Of a stretch of 64,000 nucleotides of DNA, positions 16,956 through 24,785 are shown in pieces. The notes beneath the pieces are model-generated. The model made no database searches. It worked only from the letters and a program-made list of their open reading frames with translations, and was not told the origin of the DNA. Made by a program: the position numbers and the translations under genes. Origin of the DNA: Flemingiibacterium sp045578725 (GTDB taxonomy: Bacteria > Bacillota > Clostridia > Oscillospirales > CAG-272); contig JAZNKS010000050.1 in assembly GCA_045578725.1 (NCBI GenBank), forward strand, positions 27,312-91,311, written 5' to 3'. The first letter of the stretch is position 1. Every line of letters starts with the position of its first letter.

Positions 16956-17888
16956 ATGAAAAAAAGCGAATTCAATTTTTCGGCGCCCGAGGTGCAGGCC
17001 GGTGATCTGCTGCTCTATGCGGTCCTGGATCAGGGATTTCTGGAATCCGCCTGCGCGCCCCGGCTCTCCACCGATATGCATTCCCATCCCTATTTTGAGA
17101 TTCTGGCCTGCATCGACGGTGAGTATGATATCAAGCTGCTGGATCGGGAGGATGTGCGGATGGTTCCCGGAACGATGTGTCTGCTTCCGCCCGAAACCTA
17201 TCACAGCTGCAATGCCGTCGGCGGCAATATTCTGCAGCTGGCCCTCCGCTTCCGCTATACCCGGCAGAAAAGCAGCGGCAGCCGGAATGATGAGCCGACT
17301 TCGCTGTTTGAAGCCTGTGACCGGGTCATGCAGAGCCTTGATTCCCCGCGGATTCTGCCTGATGTCGGTCCGCTCTGCGGGATGCTCTGCGATATCCGCG
17401 GGGAGATGCAAAAGCAGCAGATCGGCTCGGGAGTCTGTGCCCAGCTGCTGATTGCGCAGTTCTTCATCCGTCTGATCCGCCGGCTGGACCGGCAGGAGAT
17501 GAGCGCCAACATCACCGCCAGCCGGATTCCCGATGACGATGACCGCGAGGTACGCTATCAGAAGATCGAGAATTATCTGTCAAAAAACGCCGGCATCGCT
17601 GTCACCGAGGAGGATATGGCCCGCGAGCTTGGCCTTTCCTCCCGCCAGCTGAGCCGGGTTCTCCGCAGTATCTACGGCATGAGCTTCCGCGAAAAGGTCA
17701 TCGAAACCCGCCTGCACCGGGCGGTGGGTCTGCTTACCCACACCGACTGCCCGATTGAGAAGGTGGCCTCCTCGGTCGGCTATACCACGCCCTCCGGCTT
17801 TTATGTGGCCTTCCGGAAGCAGTTCGGAATGTCCGCCGGCGAATACCGCCGCCTGCATCAGGGTAAATCGAAGGAAAACATTGAATAA
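16956..17888 (+). CDS. AraC family transcriptional regulator with N-terminal cupin domain
   Basis: 310 residues. The N-terminal half resembles an AraC-type cupin ligand domain (DMHSHPYFEILACIDG, PGTMCLLPPETYH). The C-terminal hundred residues carry the two helix-turn-helix motifs: MARELGLSSRQLSRVLRSIY, then IEKVASSVGYTTPSGFYVAF and GMSAGEYRR. AraC regulators of this form sense sugars or other small ligands. It starts 24 bases after the permease with AAAGGA upstream and may be cotranscribed with the ABC genes, but it also directly precedes the aldolase/propeller operon. I infer that it controls that operon; the sequence does not prove it. Confidence 0.9.
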   Translation: MKKSEFNFSAPEVQAGDLLLYAVLDQGFLESACAPRLSTDMHSHPYFEILACIDGEYDIKLLDREDVRMVPGTMCLLPPETYHSCNAVGGNILQLALRFRYTRQKSSGSRNDEPTSLFEACDRVMQSLDSPRILPDVGPLCGMLCDIRGEMQKQQIGSGVCAQLLIAQFFIRLIRRLDRQEMSANITASRIPDDDDREVRYQKIENYLSKNAGIAVTEEDMARELGLSSRQLSRVLRSIYGMSFREKVIETRLHRAVGLLTHTDCPIEKVASSVGYTTPSGFYVAFRKQFGMSAGEYRRLHQGKSKENIE

Positions 17889-17892
17889 TGGG

Positions 17893-17930
17893 ACACCATG
17901 CGGCAAAAGATGTCGCATGGTGTTATTTAC
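17893..17930 (+). terminator. Terminator after the AraC regulator
   Basis: 10-bp perfect stem acaccatgcg/cgcatggtgt (17893-17902 with 17914-17923), 11-base loop, then TATTTACTTTT. It separates the ABC/AraC unit from the aldolase operon, although the T-run is interrupted and merges with the next -35 region. Confidence 0.65.
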
Positions 17931-17954
17931 TTTTCGGAGAATATCCGCTATAAT
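17926..17954 (+). promoter_or_regulatory. Promoter of the aldolase/propeller/MFS operon
   Basis: TTTACT (17926-17931), 17-base spacer, perfect TATAAT (17949-17954). It is the only good promoter seen before the six-gene set. Confidence 0.75.
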
Positions 17955-17978
17955 AGTATTATTGAAATTTTCCGAAAA
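17931..17978. repeat. Inverted repeat flanking the operon promoter
   Basis: ttttcgga (17931-17938) and tccgaaaa (17971-17978) form a perfect 8-bp inverted repeat with 32 bases between, bracketing the -10 and transcription start. A smaller palindrome, gga-gaata-tcc, overlaps the left arm. Candidate operator; unproven. Confidence 0.4.
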
Positions 17979-17990
17979 GGAGATTCTGTT

Positions 17991-18874
17991 ATGAACAAAG
18001 ATCAATTCAAAGGTATTCTGCCCGCTATGATGACCGCCTTCACCGATGACGGTATCGACTGCAAAAAAATCCAGGCGCACATCGGCAATCTGAAGGCCGC
18101 AGGCGTTCACGGCCTGTATGTCGGAGGCTCCAGCGGTGAGATGGTGCTCTGCTCCCAGAAGGAACGCATGGAGCTGCTGGAAACCACGATGGAGGCTTCC
18201 GGCGATCTGACAATCATCGCTCACATCACGCCCTCTCCACCAAGGATTCCGTCGAGCTGGCCCGCCATGCCGCAAAGTGCGGTGCCCACGCCGTTTCCTC
18301 GGTCACCCCGCTCTACTACAAGTATTCCTTCGACGATATCAAGCATTACTACGAGCGGCTCTGCGATGCCGCCGGCATCCCGCTGATCATCTACAACATT
18401 CCCGTCATCACCGGCACCACGCTGAACTTCGATCAGCTGTCCGAGCTGCTTTCGCTTCCCGGTGTCGGCGGCATGAAATTCACCTGCTCCGACTTCTTCC
18501 AGCTGAATCTGCTGACCCGCGCCTTCCCGGACAAGGTCTTCTACAACGGCTCGGACGAGATGCTTCTCTCCGGTCTTGCGGCCGGTGCGGACGGCGGTAT
18601 CGGCACCACCTACAACTTCATGCCCCGCATCATTCTGTCGATCTACAACTATTTCAAGGAAAACAAGATCGCCGAGGCACAGGATGCCCAGAGTCTGGCA
18701 AACAAGGCCATCCAGGCTGTTATCAGCCGCGGCACCATCCCGGCCTCCAAGCAGATGATTACCTTCGCCGGTCTTGATTACGGCGAGGCCCGCGAGCCCT
18801 TCCAGCCCCTCACCGAGGAAACCAAGGCATGGCTGTACGAAAATGCCTGGAAGCTGATCGAAGGCAAAAACTGA
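17991..18874 (+). pseudogene. NanA/DapA-family aldolase with a frameshift
   Basis: Class I aldolase of the N-acetylneuraminate lyase/dihydrodipicolinate synthase family. Residues 1-79 read in one frame (GILPAMMTAF, GLYVGGSSGEMVL), and the rest in another (LSTKDSVELARHA, SVTPLYYKYSF, GMKFTCSDFF with the Schiff-base Lys). The switch is near 18228-18232: adding back one base joins TIIAHI to ALSTKD and gives about 294 residues, the normal length. No domain is lost, so this is either a sequencing or assembly error or a very recent mutation. GSSGE and the Tyr and Lys motifs favour an acidic-sugar lyase over lysine biosynthesis. AAGGAG lies eight bases before ATG 17991. Confidence 0.85.
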
Positions 18875-18899
18875 TAAAGGAAACCAGGATTATTGCACC

Positions 18900-20000
18900 A
18901 TGAACATCCAACTTTTCGAAACGCCGTACCCTTACGATAAAAAGCAATGCTTCGTCCACGGCCGTGCCTGTGCGCTCGATGATAACCGTCTGGTTCTGAC
19001 CATGCAGCTGCTGAATGTTGCCGGAAGCGATGTTTTCTCCGATCTCTATGTCATCCGCAGTGAGGATGGCGGAAAAACCTGGACCAAACCGGTTCAGGAT
19101 CCCGCCTTCCGGATGGAAAGCGGGGATCCCGCGATCCGCCGCGCCGGATGCGACGCTACCCATTTGCTTCACAAGGCCACCGGCACCCCGATCGTGATCG
19201 GCCACGAGGTTTATTACAGCCCCGGTGGACTCACGCCGGTTGACGGAATGAACTGCCTCACCTGGTATTCTACCTACGATACCGAAAAGGGTTGCTTCCG
19301 TCCGGCCGATATCATCGAGTTGCCGCCAGAATACCTCGAAACTTTCAACCGTTTCGGAAGCGGCTGTACCCAGTTCATCGAGGATGATGACGGTACCCTG
19401 CTGATTCCCGCTTATCTGACGGTACCGCATGACAACCAGATGAAATGCGTTGTCATGCGCTGCCGCCTCAACGGCTATAAGCTGGAATTTGTCGAAATGG
19501 GCGGCATCCTTGAATTCACGGATGTCCGCGGTATCTGTGAGCCATCCATTGTCAAGTACAGCGGAAAGTATTACCTCACCATCCGCTCGGACAATCATGG
19601 CCTTTGGGCCGTCAGCGATGACGGTCTGCACTTCACCCCGCCGCAGATCTGGCATTGGGACAGCGGTCTGGAGCTTCCCAACTACAATACCCAGCAGCAC
19701 TGGATGACGCTGGGCGGCAAGCTTTATCTTGTCTATACAAGAAAGGCCGGCAACAACGATCATGTCTTCCGCCACCGCGCGCCCCTGTTTGTCGCCGAAG
19801 TGGATACCGAAACCATGACGATCAAGCGCCATACCGAGCAGATTGTCATTCCCGAGCGCGGCGCACGTCTTGGCAACTTCGGTGTCACCAATGTCAGCGA
19901 TTCGCTGGCCTATGTTACCGTCAACGAATGGATGCAGCCCGCCGGATGCGAGAAATACGGCAGCAATAACGCTCTTTGGGTTGCCCGTATCACCCTGTAA
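18900..20000 (+). CDS. Sialidase-fold (Asp-box) protein A
   Basis: 366 residues without signal peptide or membrane helix, so probably cytosolic. Asp-boxes SEDGGKTW (about 54-61) and SDDGLHF (near 238) mark a beta-propeller of the sialidase superfamily. The motif CEPSIVKYSGKYYLTIRSDN resembles the segment that carries the catalytic Glu and an Arg in sialidases. The region matching the nucleophilic Tyr of those enzymes reads NVSDSLAYVTVNEW, so the Tyr is not obvious. It is clearly divergent from the three paralogues downstream. Enzymatic role is unknown. It starts 25 bases after the aldolase and 18 bases precede the next gene. Confidence 0.75.
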   Translation: MNIQLFETPYPYDKKQCFVHGRACALDDNRLVLTMQLLNVAGSDVFSDLYVIRSEDGGKTWTKPVQDPAFRMESGDPAIRRAGCDATHLLHKATGTPIVIGHEVYYSPGGLTPVDGMNCLTWYSTYDTEKGCFRPADIIELPPEYLETFNRFGSGCTQFIEDDDGTLLIPAYLTVPHDNQMKCVVMRCRLNGYKLEFVEMGGILEFTDVRGICEPSIVKYSGKYYLTIRSDNHGLWAVSDDGLHFTPPQIWHWDSGLELPNYNTQQHWMTLGGKLYLVYTRKAGNNDHVFRHRAPLFVAEVDTETMTIKRHTEQIVIPERGARLGNFGVTNVSDSLAYVTVNEWMQPAGCEKYGSNNALWVARITL

Positions 20001-20018
20001 GCCACAAAGGAGGCTAAA

Positions 20019-21155
20019 ATGATTATCACTCCCGAAGTCACACACGGCATTATCAGCCGCCGCGTCAATACATCTTTCCCCTATCACGGATGGCCGACCG
20101 TTGCCCGCGATGAAAACGGCGTTCTGTACGCCGTCGCCTCGGCCTTCCGCGCCGGACACGTCTGCCCGTTCGGCAAGACCGCGATGTTCATCAGCCGCAA
20201 TAACGGCAAGACATGGACCCCGCCGATCGTCATCAACGATACCTATCTCGATGACCGCGATGCCGGCATCCTCTATATGGGAAACGGCCGGATGCTCGTC
20301 ACATGGTTTACCCACCCGGCGGACCTCTATCAGAATGACTACTATGACGAAATCAACTCCTGGTCGCCCTGGCCTGTCAAGGCCGCTTCGATGGGTATGC
20401 TGGCCGGCTATGACCATCTCTCCGAGGAAGAGAGGAAGGGCGGCTCCTATGTCCGTGTATCCGAGGATTACGGTGTCACCTGGAGCGAAAAGATCCGCAT
20501 TCCGGTATCCGCGCCCCACGGTCCCTGCCTCTGCCGCGACGGATCCCTGATCTATCTTGGCAGTGAGATGCACTCCTACGGCGAGCTTCCGGAGAAGACA
20601 ATAGCCGCCTACAAGAGCTGTGACGGCGGTTATACCTGGCAAAAAGCCGGTGAGGTTGTGCTGCCGGAGGATATTCCCTCCTCCTGCTTCTCCGAGCCTC
20701 ATGTCATCGAGCTTCCGGACGGGCGGCTGTTTGGTCTGATCCGCGCTCAGGGCAAGGAGGTCCGTGACGGCTGCTTTGAATGCCCCGACGGCGAGATGCG
20801 CTATGGCTACACCATGCTGTTTACCGTATCCGAGGACAGCGGCAAGACCTGGAGTGTCCCGGAATATTCCAGCATCAACGGTGCCCCCGGCCACCTGATG
20901 CTCCATTCGTCGGGCGCGCTGATTCTTTCCTACAGCCGCCGCGAAAAACCGTTCTCCGAACGTGCCGCTGTCAGCTATGACCTTGGCAAAACGTGGGAGG
21001 ATGATTATGTCATTGATGACCGGCCCTGGGACTTCGACATGGGTTATCCCTCCACGGTCGAGCTGGATGACGGAAGTCTTTTCACCATCTACTATCAGAA
21101 GCTGGACGGCGAAGCCATCAACAACGTTCTCTGTACTCATTGGAATCTGAAATAA
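20019..21155 (+). CDS. Sialidase-fold (Asp-box) protein B, tandem paralogue 1
   Basis: 378 residues, no signal peptide. Five Asp-boxes are visible: SRNNGKTW (59-66), SEDYGVTW (148-155), SCDGGYTW (200-207), SEDSGKTW (271-278) and SYDLGKTW (319-326), which marks a six-bladed propeller. EPHVIELPDGRLFGLIR (226-242) matches the catalytic Glu plus Arg segment of sialidases, and GYPSTVELDDGSL (342-354) the nucleophilic Tyr segment. The usual N-terminal RIP is GWPTVAR, so the first triad Arg is missing, and the catalytic Asp region reads RAGHVCPFGKTA. I infer a glycosidase acting on something other than standard sialic acid, inside the cell. Confidence 0.78.
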   Translation: MIITPEVTHGIISRRVNTSFPYHGWPTVARDENGVLYAVASAFRAGHVCPFGKTAMFISRNNGKTWTPPIVINDTYLDDRDAGILYMGNGRMLVTWFTHPADLYQNDYYDEINSWSPWPVKAASMGMLAGYDHLSEEERKGGSYVRVSEDYGVTWSEKIRIPVSAPHGPCLCRDGSLIYLGSEMHSYGELPEKTIAAYKSCDGGYTWQKAGEVVLPEDIPSSCFSEPHVIELPDGRLFGLIRAQGKEVRDGCFECPDGEMRYGYTMLFTVSEDSGKTWSVPEYSSINGAPGHLMLHSSGALILSYSRREKPFSERAAVSYDLGKTWEDDYVIDDRPWDFDMGYPSTVELDDGSLFTIYYQKLDGEAINNVLCTHWNLK

Positions 21156-21167
21156 AGGAAATCTGCT

Positions 21168-22304
21168 ATGAATATCATCACTCCAGAACGTGTCCATGGC
21201 ATCGTCAACCGCGCACAGGGCTCCGTCTTCTGCTATCAGGGCTGGCCGACCGTCGCACGCGATGAGAACGGCGTTCTCTATGCCGTCGCCTCCGCCTTCC
21301 GTGTCAGCCATGTCTGCCCCTACGGCAAAACGGCTCTCTACATCAGCCGCGATAACGGCAAGACCTGGACTCCGCCCTTTGTTATCAACGATACCTATCT
21401 CGATGACCGCGATGCCGGCATTCTCTATATGGGAAACGGCCGGATGCTGGTCACATGGTTCACCCATTCCGCGGATTCCTATCAGACCACATGGTTTGAA
21501 GGCATCCGCAACCGCACCGAGCGTGCCACGCTGAATGCTGCCATGGGTCTTTTAGCCGGCTACGATTTTCTCCCCGAGGAGGATCGCCGCGGCGGCTCAT
21601 ACATCCGCATTTCCGAGGATTACGGTGTGACCTGGAGCGACAGAATCCGCGTTCCGGTATCCGCTCCCCACGGCCCGAATCTCTGCCGCGACGGCTCGCT
21701 GATCTATCTTGGCAAGGAAATGTGGGCAGCGGATGAAATCCCCGCCGGCTGTATCGCCGCTTACAAAAGCTCTGACGGCGGATACACCTGGACGAAGCTC
21801 GGCGTGCTGTCCTTCCCCGAGGGCACAAAGCCGGATAATTTCCACGAGCCTCATGTCATCGAGCTGCCGGACGGCCGGCTGCTCGGCATGATCCGCGCCC
21901 AGGGCGACGGCATTGTCGGCGGGCGCTTCCAGGGCGACGGCTGGGACTATACCGGCTACACCCTCTATTCGACCGTTTCCGAGGATGGCGGAAAAACCTG
22001 GAGCGAGATGACTCCCACCGGCCTTTCCGGCAATCCCGGCCATCTGCTGCTTCATTCATCGGGCGCGCTGATTCTCACTTACGGCCGCCGCGAAACGCCT
22101 TACGGCGAGCGCGCCGCCGTCAGCTATGATCTCGGCAGGACCTGGGCGGATGAATACATCATCGATGACCGCTCCGACACCCACGATCTGGGCTACCCGT
22201 CCACCGTCGAGCTGGATGACGGAAGCCTGTTCAGCGTCTACTACCAGAAATGCGAAGGCGATTCCTATTGCTCCACCCTCTGCACCAACTGGAAACTGAA
22301 ATAA
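21168..22304 (+). CDS. Sialidase-fold (Asp-box) protein C, tandem paralogue 2
   Basis: 378 residues, closely related to its neighbours over the whole length: the stretches GWPTVARDENGVLYAVASAF and NDTYLDDRDAGILYMGNGRM are nearly shared with B. Five Asp-boxes appear (SRDNGKTW, SEDYGVTW, SSDGGYTW, SEDGGKTW, SYDLGRTW). The Glu segment HEPHVIELPDGRLLGMIR and the Tyr segment GYPSTVELDDGSL are conserved, whereas the RIP arginine is again absent. It differs from B mainly in the 100-125 and 245-260 loops, where substrate specificity is expected to lie. A 12-base spacer separates it from B; AAGGA precedes its start. Confidence 0.78.
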   Translation: MNIITPERVHGIVNRAQGSVFCYQGWPTVARDENGVLYAVASAFRVSHVCPYGKTALYISRDNGKTWTPPFVINDTYLDDRDAGILYMGNGRMLVTWFTHSADSYQTTWFEGIRNRTERATLNAAMGLLAGYDFLPEEDRRGGSYIRISEDYGVTWSDRIRVPVSAPHGPNLCRDGSLIYLGKEMWAADEIPAGCIAAYKSSDGGYTWTKLGVLSFPEGTKPDNFHEPHVIELPDGRLLGMIRAQGDGIVGGRFQGDGWDYTGYTLYSTVSEDGGKTWSEMTPTGLSGNPGHLLLHSSGALILTYGRRETPYGERAAVSYDLGRTWADEYIIDDRSDTHDLGYPSTVELDDGSLFSVYYQKCEGDSYCSTLCTNWKLK

Positions 22305-22320
22305 TCCGGAGGTAACTACC

Positions 22321-23433
22321 ATGAATATCATCACACCCGAAGCCGTGCACGGTGTTGTCAACCGCGCCCGCGGCACCGTCTTCTCCTATCAGGGCTGGCC
22401 GACCGTTGCCCGCGATGAAAACGGCACCCTCTATGCTGTCGCCTCCAGTATGCGTGTCAGCCACATCTGCCCCTTCGGCAAAACCGCCATGTACATCAGC
22501 CGTGACAACGGCAAGACCTGGACGCCGCCGATGATTATCAATGATACCTATCTGGATGACCGCGATGCCGGCATTCTCTATATGGGAAACGGCCGGATGC
22601 TGATCACCTGGTTCACCCATCCCGCCGAGGCGTATCTGACCACCTACTATGATTGGATCAAAAACCACGCCGAGCCGGCTGCAGCCGCCGCCAATCTTGG
22701 CATGATGGCCGGTTACCGCTATCTGCCCGAGGAGGAGAAAAAGGGCGGCTCCTATGTCCGCATCTCCGAAGACTACGGTGTCACCTGGAGCGAAAAGATC
22801 AAGGTTCCGGTATCCTCACCCCACGGCCCGAATCTCTGCCGCGACGGATCGCTGATCTACCTCGGCAAGGAAATGTACGCCGAGCCGGAGCTTCCCAAGG
22901 GCGCACTCGCCGCTTATAAAAGCACCGACGGCGGCTATACCTGGGAAAAGCTTTCCGAGCTTGTCATTCCAGAAGGAACGGTGCTGAACAATTTCCACGA
23001 GCCTCATGTCATTGAGCTTCCCGATGGCCGCCTGTTCGGTGCCTACCGCCTGGAGCCCCGTGACAACATCAAGCTTTCGCACTTCTCCATCTACACCACC
23101 GTTTCCGAGGACGGCGGTAAGACCTGGAGCCCGCTCACGCCCACGGATGTCAGCGGATCGCCTCCTCATTTCCTGCTCCACTCGTCCGGTGCGCTGATCT
23201 GCACCTACGGCCGCCGCGAAGCTCCCTTCGGCGAGCGCGCAATGGTCAGCTGGGATCTCGGCAAGACCTGGACCGATGACTACATCCTCGATGACAACTG
23301 CGTGGATTCCGACCTCGGCTATCCGTCCACCGTCGAGCTGGATGACGGAAGCCTGTTCACCGTCTACTATCAGAAGATTCACGGCGACGGCAACAAGTGC
23401 TCCATTCTCTATACCAACTGGAAGCTGAAATAA
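22321..23433 (+). CDS. Sialidase-fold (Asp-box) protein D, tandem paralogue 3
   Basis: 370 residues, third member of the tandem set. Same framework: GWPTVARDENGTLYAVASSM, SRDNGKTWTPP, NDTYLDDRDAGILYMGNGRM, SEDYGVTW, STDGGYTW, SEDGGKTW, and GYPSTVELDDGSL near the end. The Glu-Arg motif is HEPHVIELPDGRLFGAYRLE, so the Arg side differs from B and C. The last Asp-box is degenerate (SWDLGKTW). No export signal. Start supported by CCGGAGG. The gene ends just before a strong hairpin that precedes the transporter. Confidence 0.78.
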   Translation: MNIITPEAVHGVVNRARGTVFSYQGWPTVARDENGTLYAVASSMRVSHICPFGKTAMYISRDNGKTWTPPMIINDTYLDDRDAGILYMGNGRMLITWFTHPAEAYLTTYYDWIKNHAEPAAAAANLGMMAGYRYLPEEEKKGGSYVRISEDYGVTWSEKIKVPVSSPHGPNLCRDGSLIYLGKEMYAEPELPKGALAAYKSTDGGYTWEKLSELVIPEGTVLNNFHEPHVIELPDGRLFGAYRLEPRDNIKLSHFSIYTTVSEDGGKTWSPLTPTDVSGSPPHFLLHSSGALICTYGRREAPFGERAMVSWDLGKTWTDDYILDDNCVDSDLGYPSTVELDDGSLFTVYYQKIHGDGNKCSILYTNWKLK

Positions 23434-23438
23434 TCAAA

Positions 23439-23473
23439 CAAGCGGAAGGCCTCGTTGCAGGGCCTTCCGCTTG
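23439..23473 (+). other. Strong hairpin between the propeller genes and the transporter
   Basis: A perfect 13-bp stem (23439-23451 with 23461-23473) with a nine-base loop. No T-run follows, so it is more likely an mRNA stability or partial-attenuation element than a full terminator. Confidence 0.6.
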
Positions 23474-23505
23474 TGCGCATACGATCCAAACAGGTGACCG
23501 AATTC

Positions 23506-24657
23506 ATGTCCAAAAAACTCACTCCCATTCTCATCGGCCTCTTTCTCTTTCCATGGGGCATTCAATGCCTGGTCGATAATTTTCTCCCGATTTATGTGGC
23601 CTCCCTTCCCTTTTCCACCGAGAAGACGATCGGTGAAATCTCCGCCATCGGCGCAATTGTCACGATGATCTCCCAGCTGGTCTGGACCTCCTTTGCCGGA
23701 AAAGCAAGGGATAAAAGCCGGGTTCTGGCTCTCTCGCTGATTCTTCTTACCGTATTCGCCCTGCTGTTTCTGCTCCCGATGACGAAGGCGCTTTTGATTC
23801 TGCTCACGGTGCTCTTCTACTCCTGCTATATGACCCATCAGCCGCTGATCGACACGATCGCAGCCGAGAAGCATTCCGAAACCGCCCGATCCTTTGGCTG
23901 GTTCCGTTCCTTCGCCTCGCTGGGATATGCGGTATTCGGCCTTTTCTACACCTTCCTGCCGAGTGAACCGCCCTCCCTCTTTTTCATCTATGTCGCGGTT
24001 CTGGCCACGCTGGCCGCCGTCCTCTCCCTTCAGATCAAGGCACCGAGTATCGCCGCAAAGGAAAGCTCCGGTCCGTCCGGTCCATACATGAACCCGGATT
24101 TCATCCGCTTTCTGATCTATTCCTTCCTTCTCTTCCTATGCTCGCGGATGGTTGTCGCCTTCTTCTCGGTCTATTATTCGACCGACATGGGACTTGGCGG
24201 AAGCGTGAGTGTGTTCAGTCTTCTCATCAGCATTGCCACCATCGTCGAATGGCTGCTGATGCTGGTGCTCGGCAAGAAGATTGTCCGCACCGATGCCCGG
24301 TGGATCTTCCTGCTGACCGCGCTGATGGGCGTCTTCAAAGCGCTGGTCATCTTCACGGTCCGGCACACGCTTCTGATGTTCGTCATCATCCTCTTCCATG
24401 CCGGCTTCTTTGCCCTGCTCTGGGCTTCGTCCACGCCGTACATACGCCGGATCGTCCCCGCAAACGGTCTGACCGCCGCGCAGGGGGTCTGGACCGTTGT
24501 AACCAGCGGTATTGCGCCCTTTGTCGGCTCCTACATCGGCGGCCTGTTCGCCGAGCACTTTGGTCTGCGGATGTTGTTTTTGCTGACCGCCGCACTTTTC
24601 TTGCTGCTGGCGCTTCTGACCCTTCTGCTGATCAAAAAGACTTCTCTTTCCGAATAA
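23506..24657 (+). CDS. MFS transporter (putative sugar/nucleoside importer)
   Basis: About 383 residues and roughly twelve hydrophobic segments, the standard major facilitator layout, with a central loop near residue 185-195. The first half carries FAGKARDKSRVLA between helices 2 and 3, equivalent to the family's loop motif. Overall it resembles the LacY-like/MFS_1-like group of sugar and nucleoside proton symporters, but the substrate cannot be read from sequence. ATG 23506 has AGGTGA eight bases upstream. Being last in the operon, it is the likely uptake route for the substrate handled by the propellers and aldolase. It ends at a strong terminator. Confidence 0.82.
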   Translation: MSKKLTPILIGLFLFPWGIQCLVDNFLPIYVASLPFSTEKTIGEISAIGAIVTMISQLVWTSFAGKARDKSRVLALSLILLTVFALLFLLPMTKALLILLTVLFYSCYMTHQPLIDTIAAEKHSETARSFGWFRSFASLGYAVFGLFYTFLPSEPPSLFFIYVAVLATLAAVLSLQIKAPSIAAKESSGPSGPYMNPDFIRFLIYSFLLFLCSRMVVAFFSVYYSTDMGLGGSVSVFSLLISIATIVEWLLMLVLGKKIVRTDARWIFLLTALMGVFKALVIFTVRHTLLMFVIILFHAGFFALLWASSTPYIRRIVPANGLTAAQGVWTVVTSGIAPFVGSYIGGLFAEHFGLRMLFLLTAALFLLLALLTLLLIKKTSLSE

Positions 24658-24660
24658 AGA

Positions 24661-24694
24661 AAACAGCCTCCGTGAAAAAACGGAGGCTGTTTTT
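24661..24694 (+). terminator. Terminator of the aldolase/propeller/MFS operon
   Basis: 12-bp perfect stem aaacagcctccg/cggaggctgttt (24661-24672 with 24681-24692), loop of eight, T-run beginning in the stem. Confidence 0.92.
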
Positions 24695-24706
24695 CCCTCC
24701 GGCCTC

Positions 24707-24735
24707 TTGCCAGACGGCGGGAGGTGTGCTATAAT
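24707..24735 (+). promoter_or_regulatory. Promoter of the Gfo/Idh/MocA gene
   Basis: TTGCCA (24707-24712), 17-base spacer ending TGTGC, TATAAT (24730-24735). Same extended -10 as the tRNA and acetyltransferase promoters. Confidence 0.85.
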
Positions 24736-24785
24736 AAAGGTGGATCAACCGGCTTATGCCGGCAAGCAAGAAAGGATATTCTGCC

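Noticed and set aside
18810..21467. An 885-codon frame opposite the first two propeller genes
   Set aside because: Antisense to two Asp-box proteins; low-complexity translation without family resemblance.
20019..23433. Mobile element or CRISPR-like repeat signal from the repeated DNA
   Set aside because: The repetition is three intact coding paralogues, with no terminal repeats, transposase or spacers.
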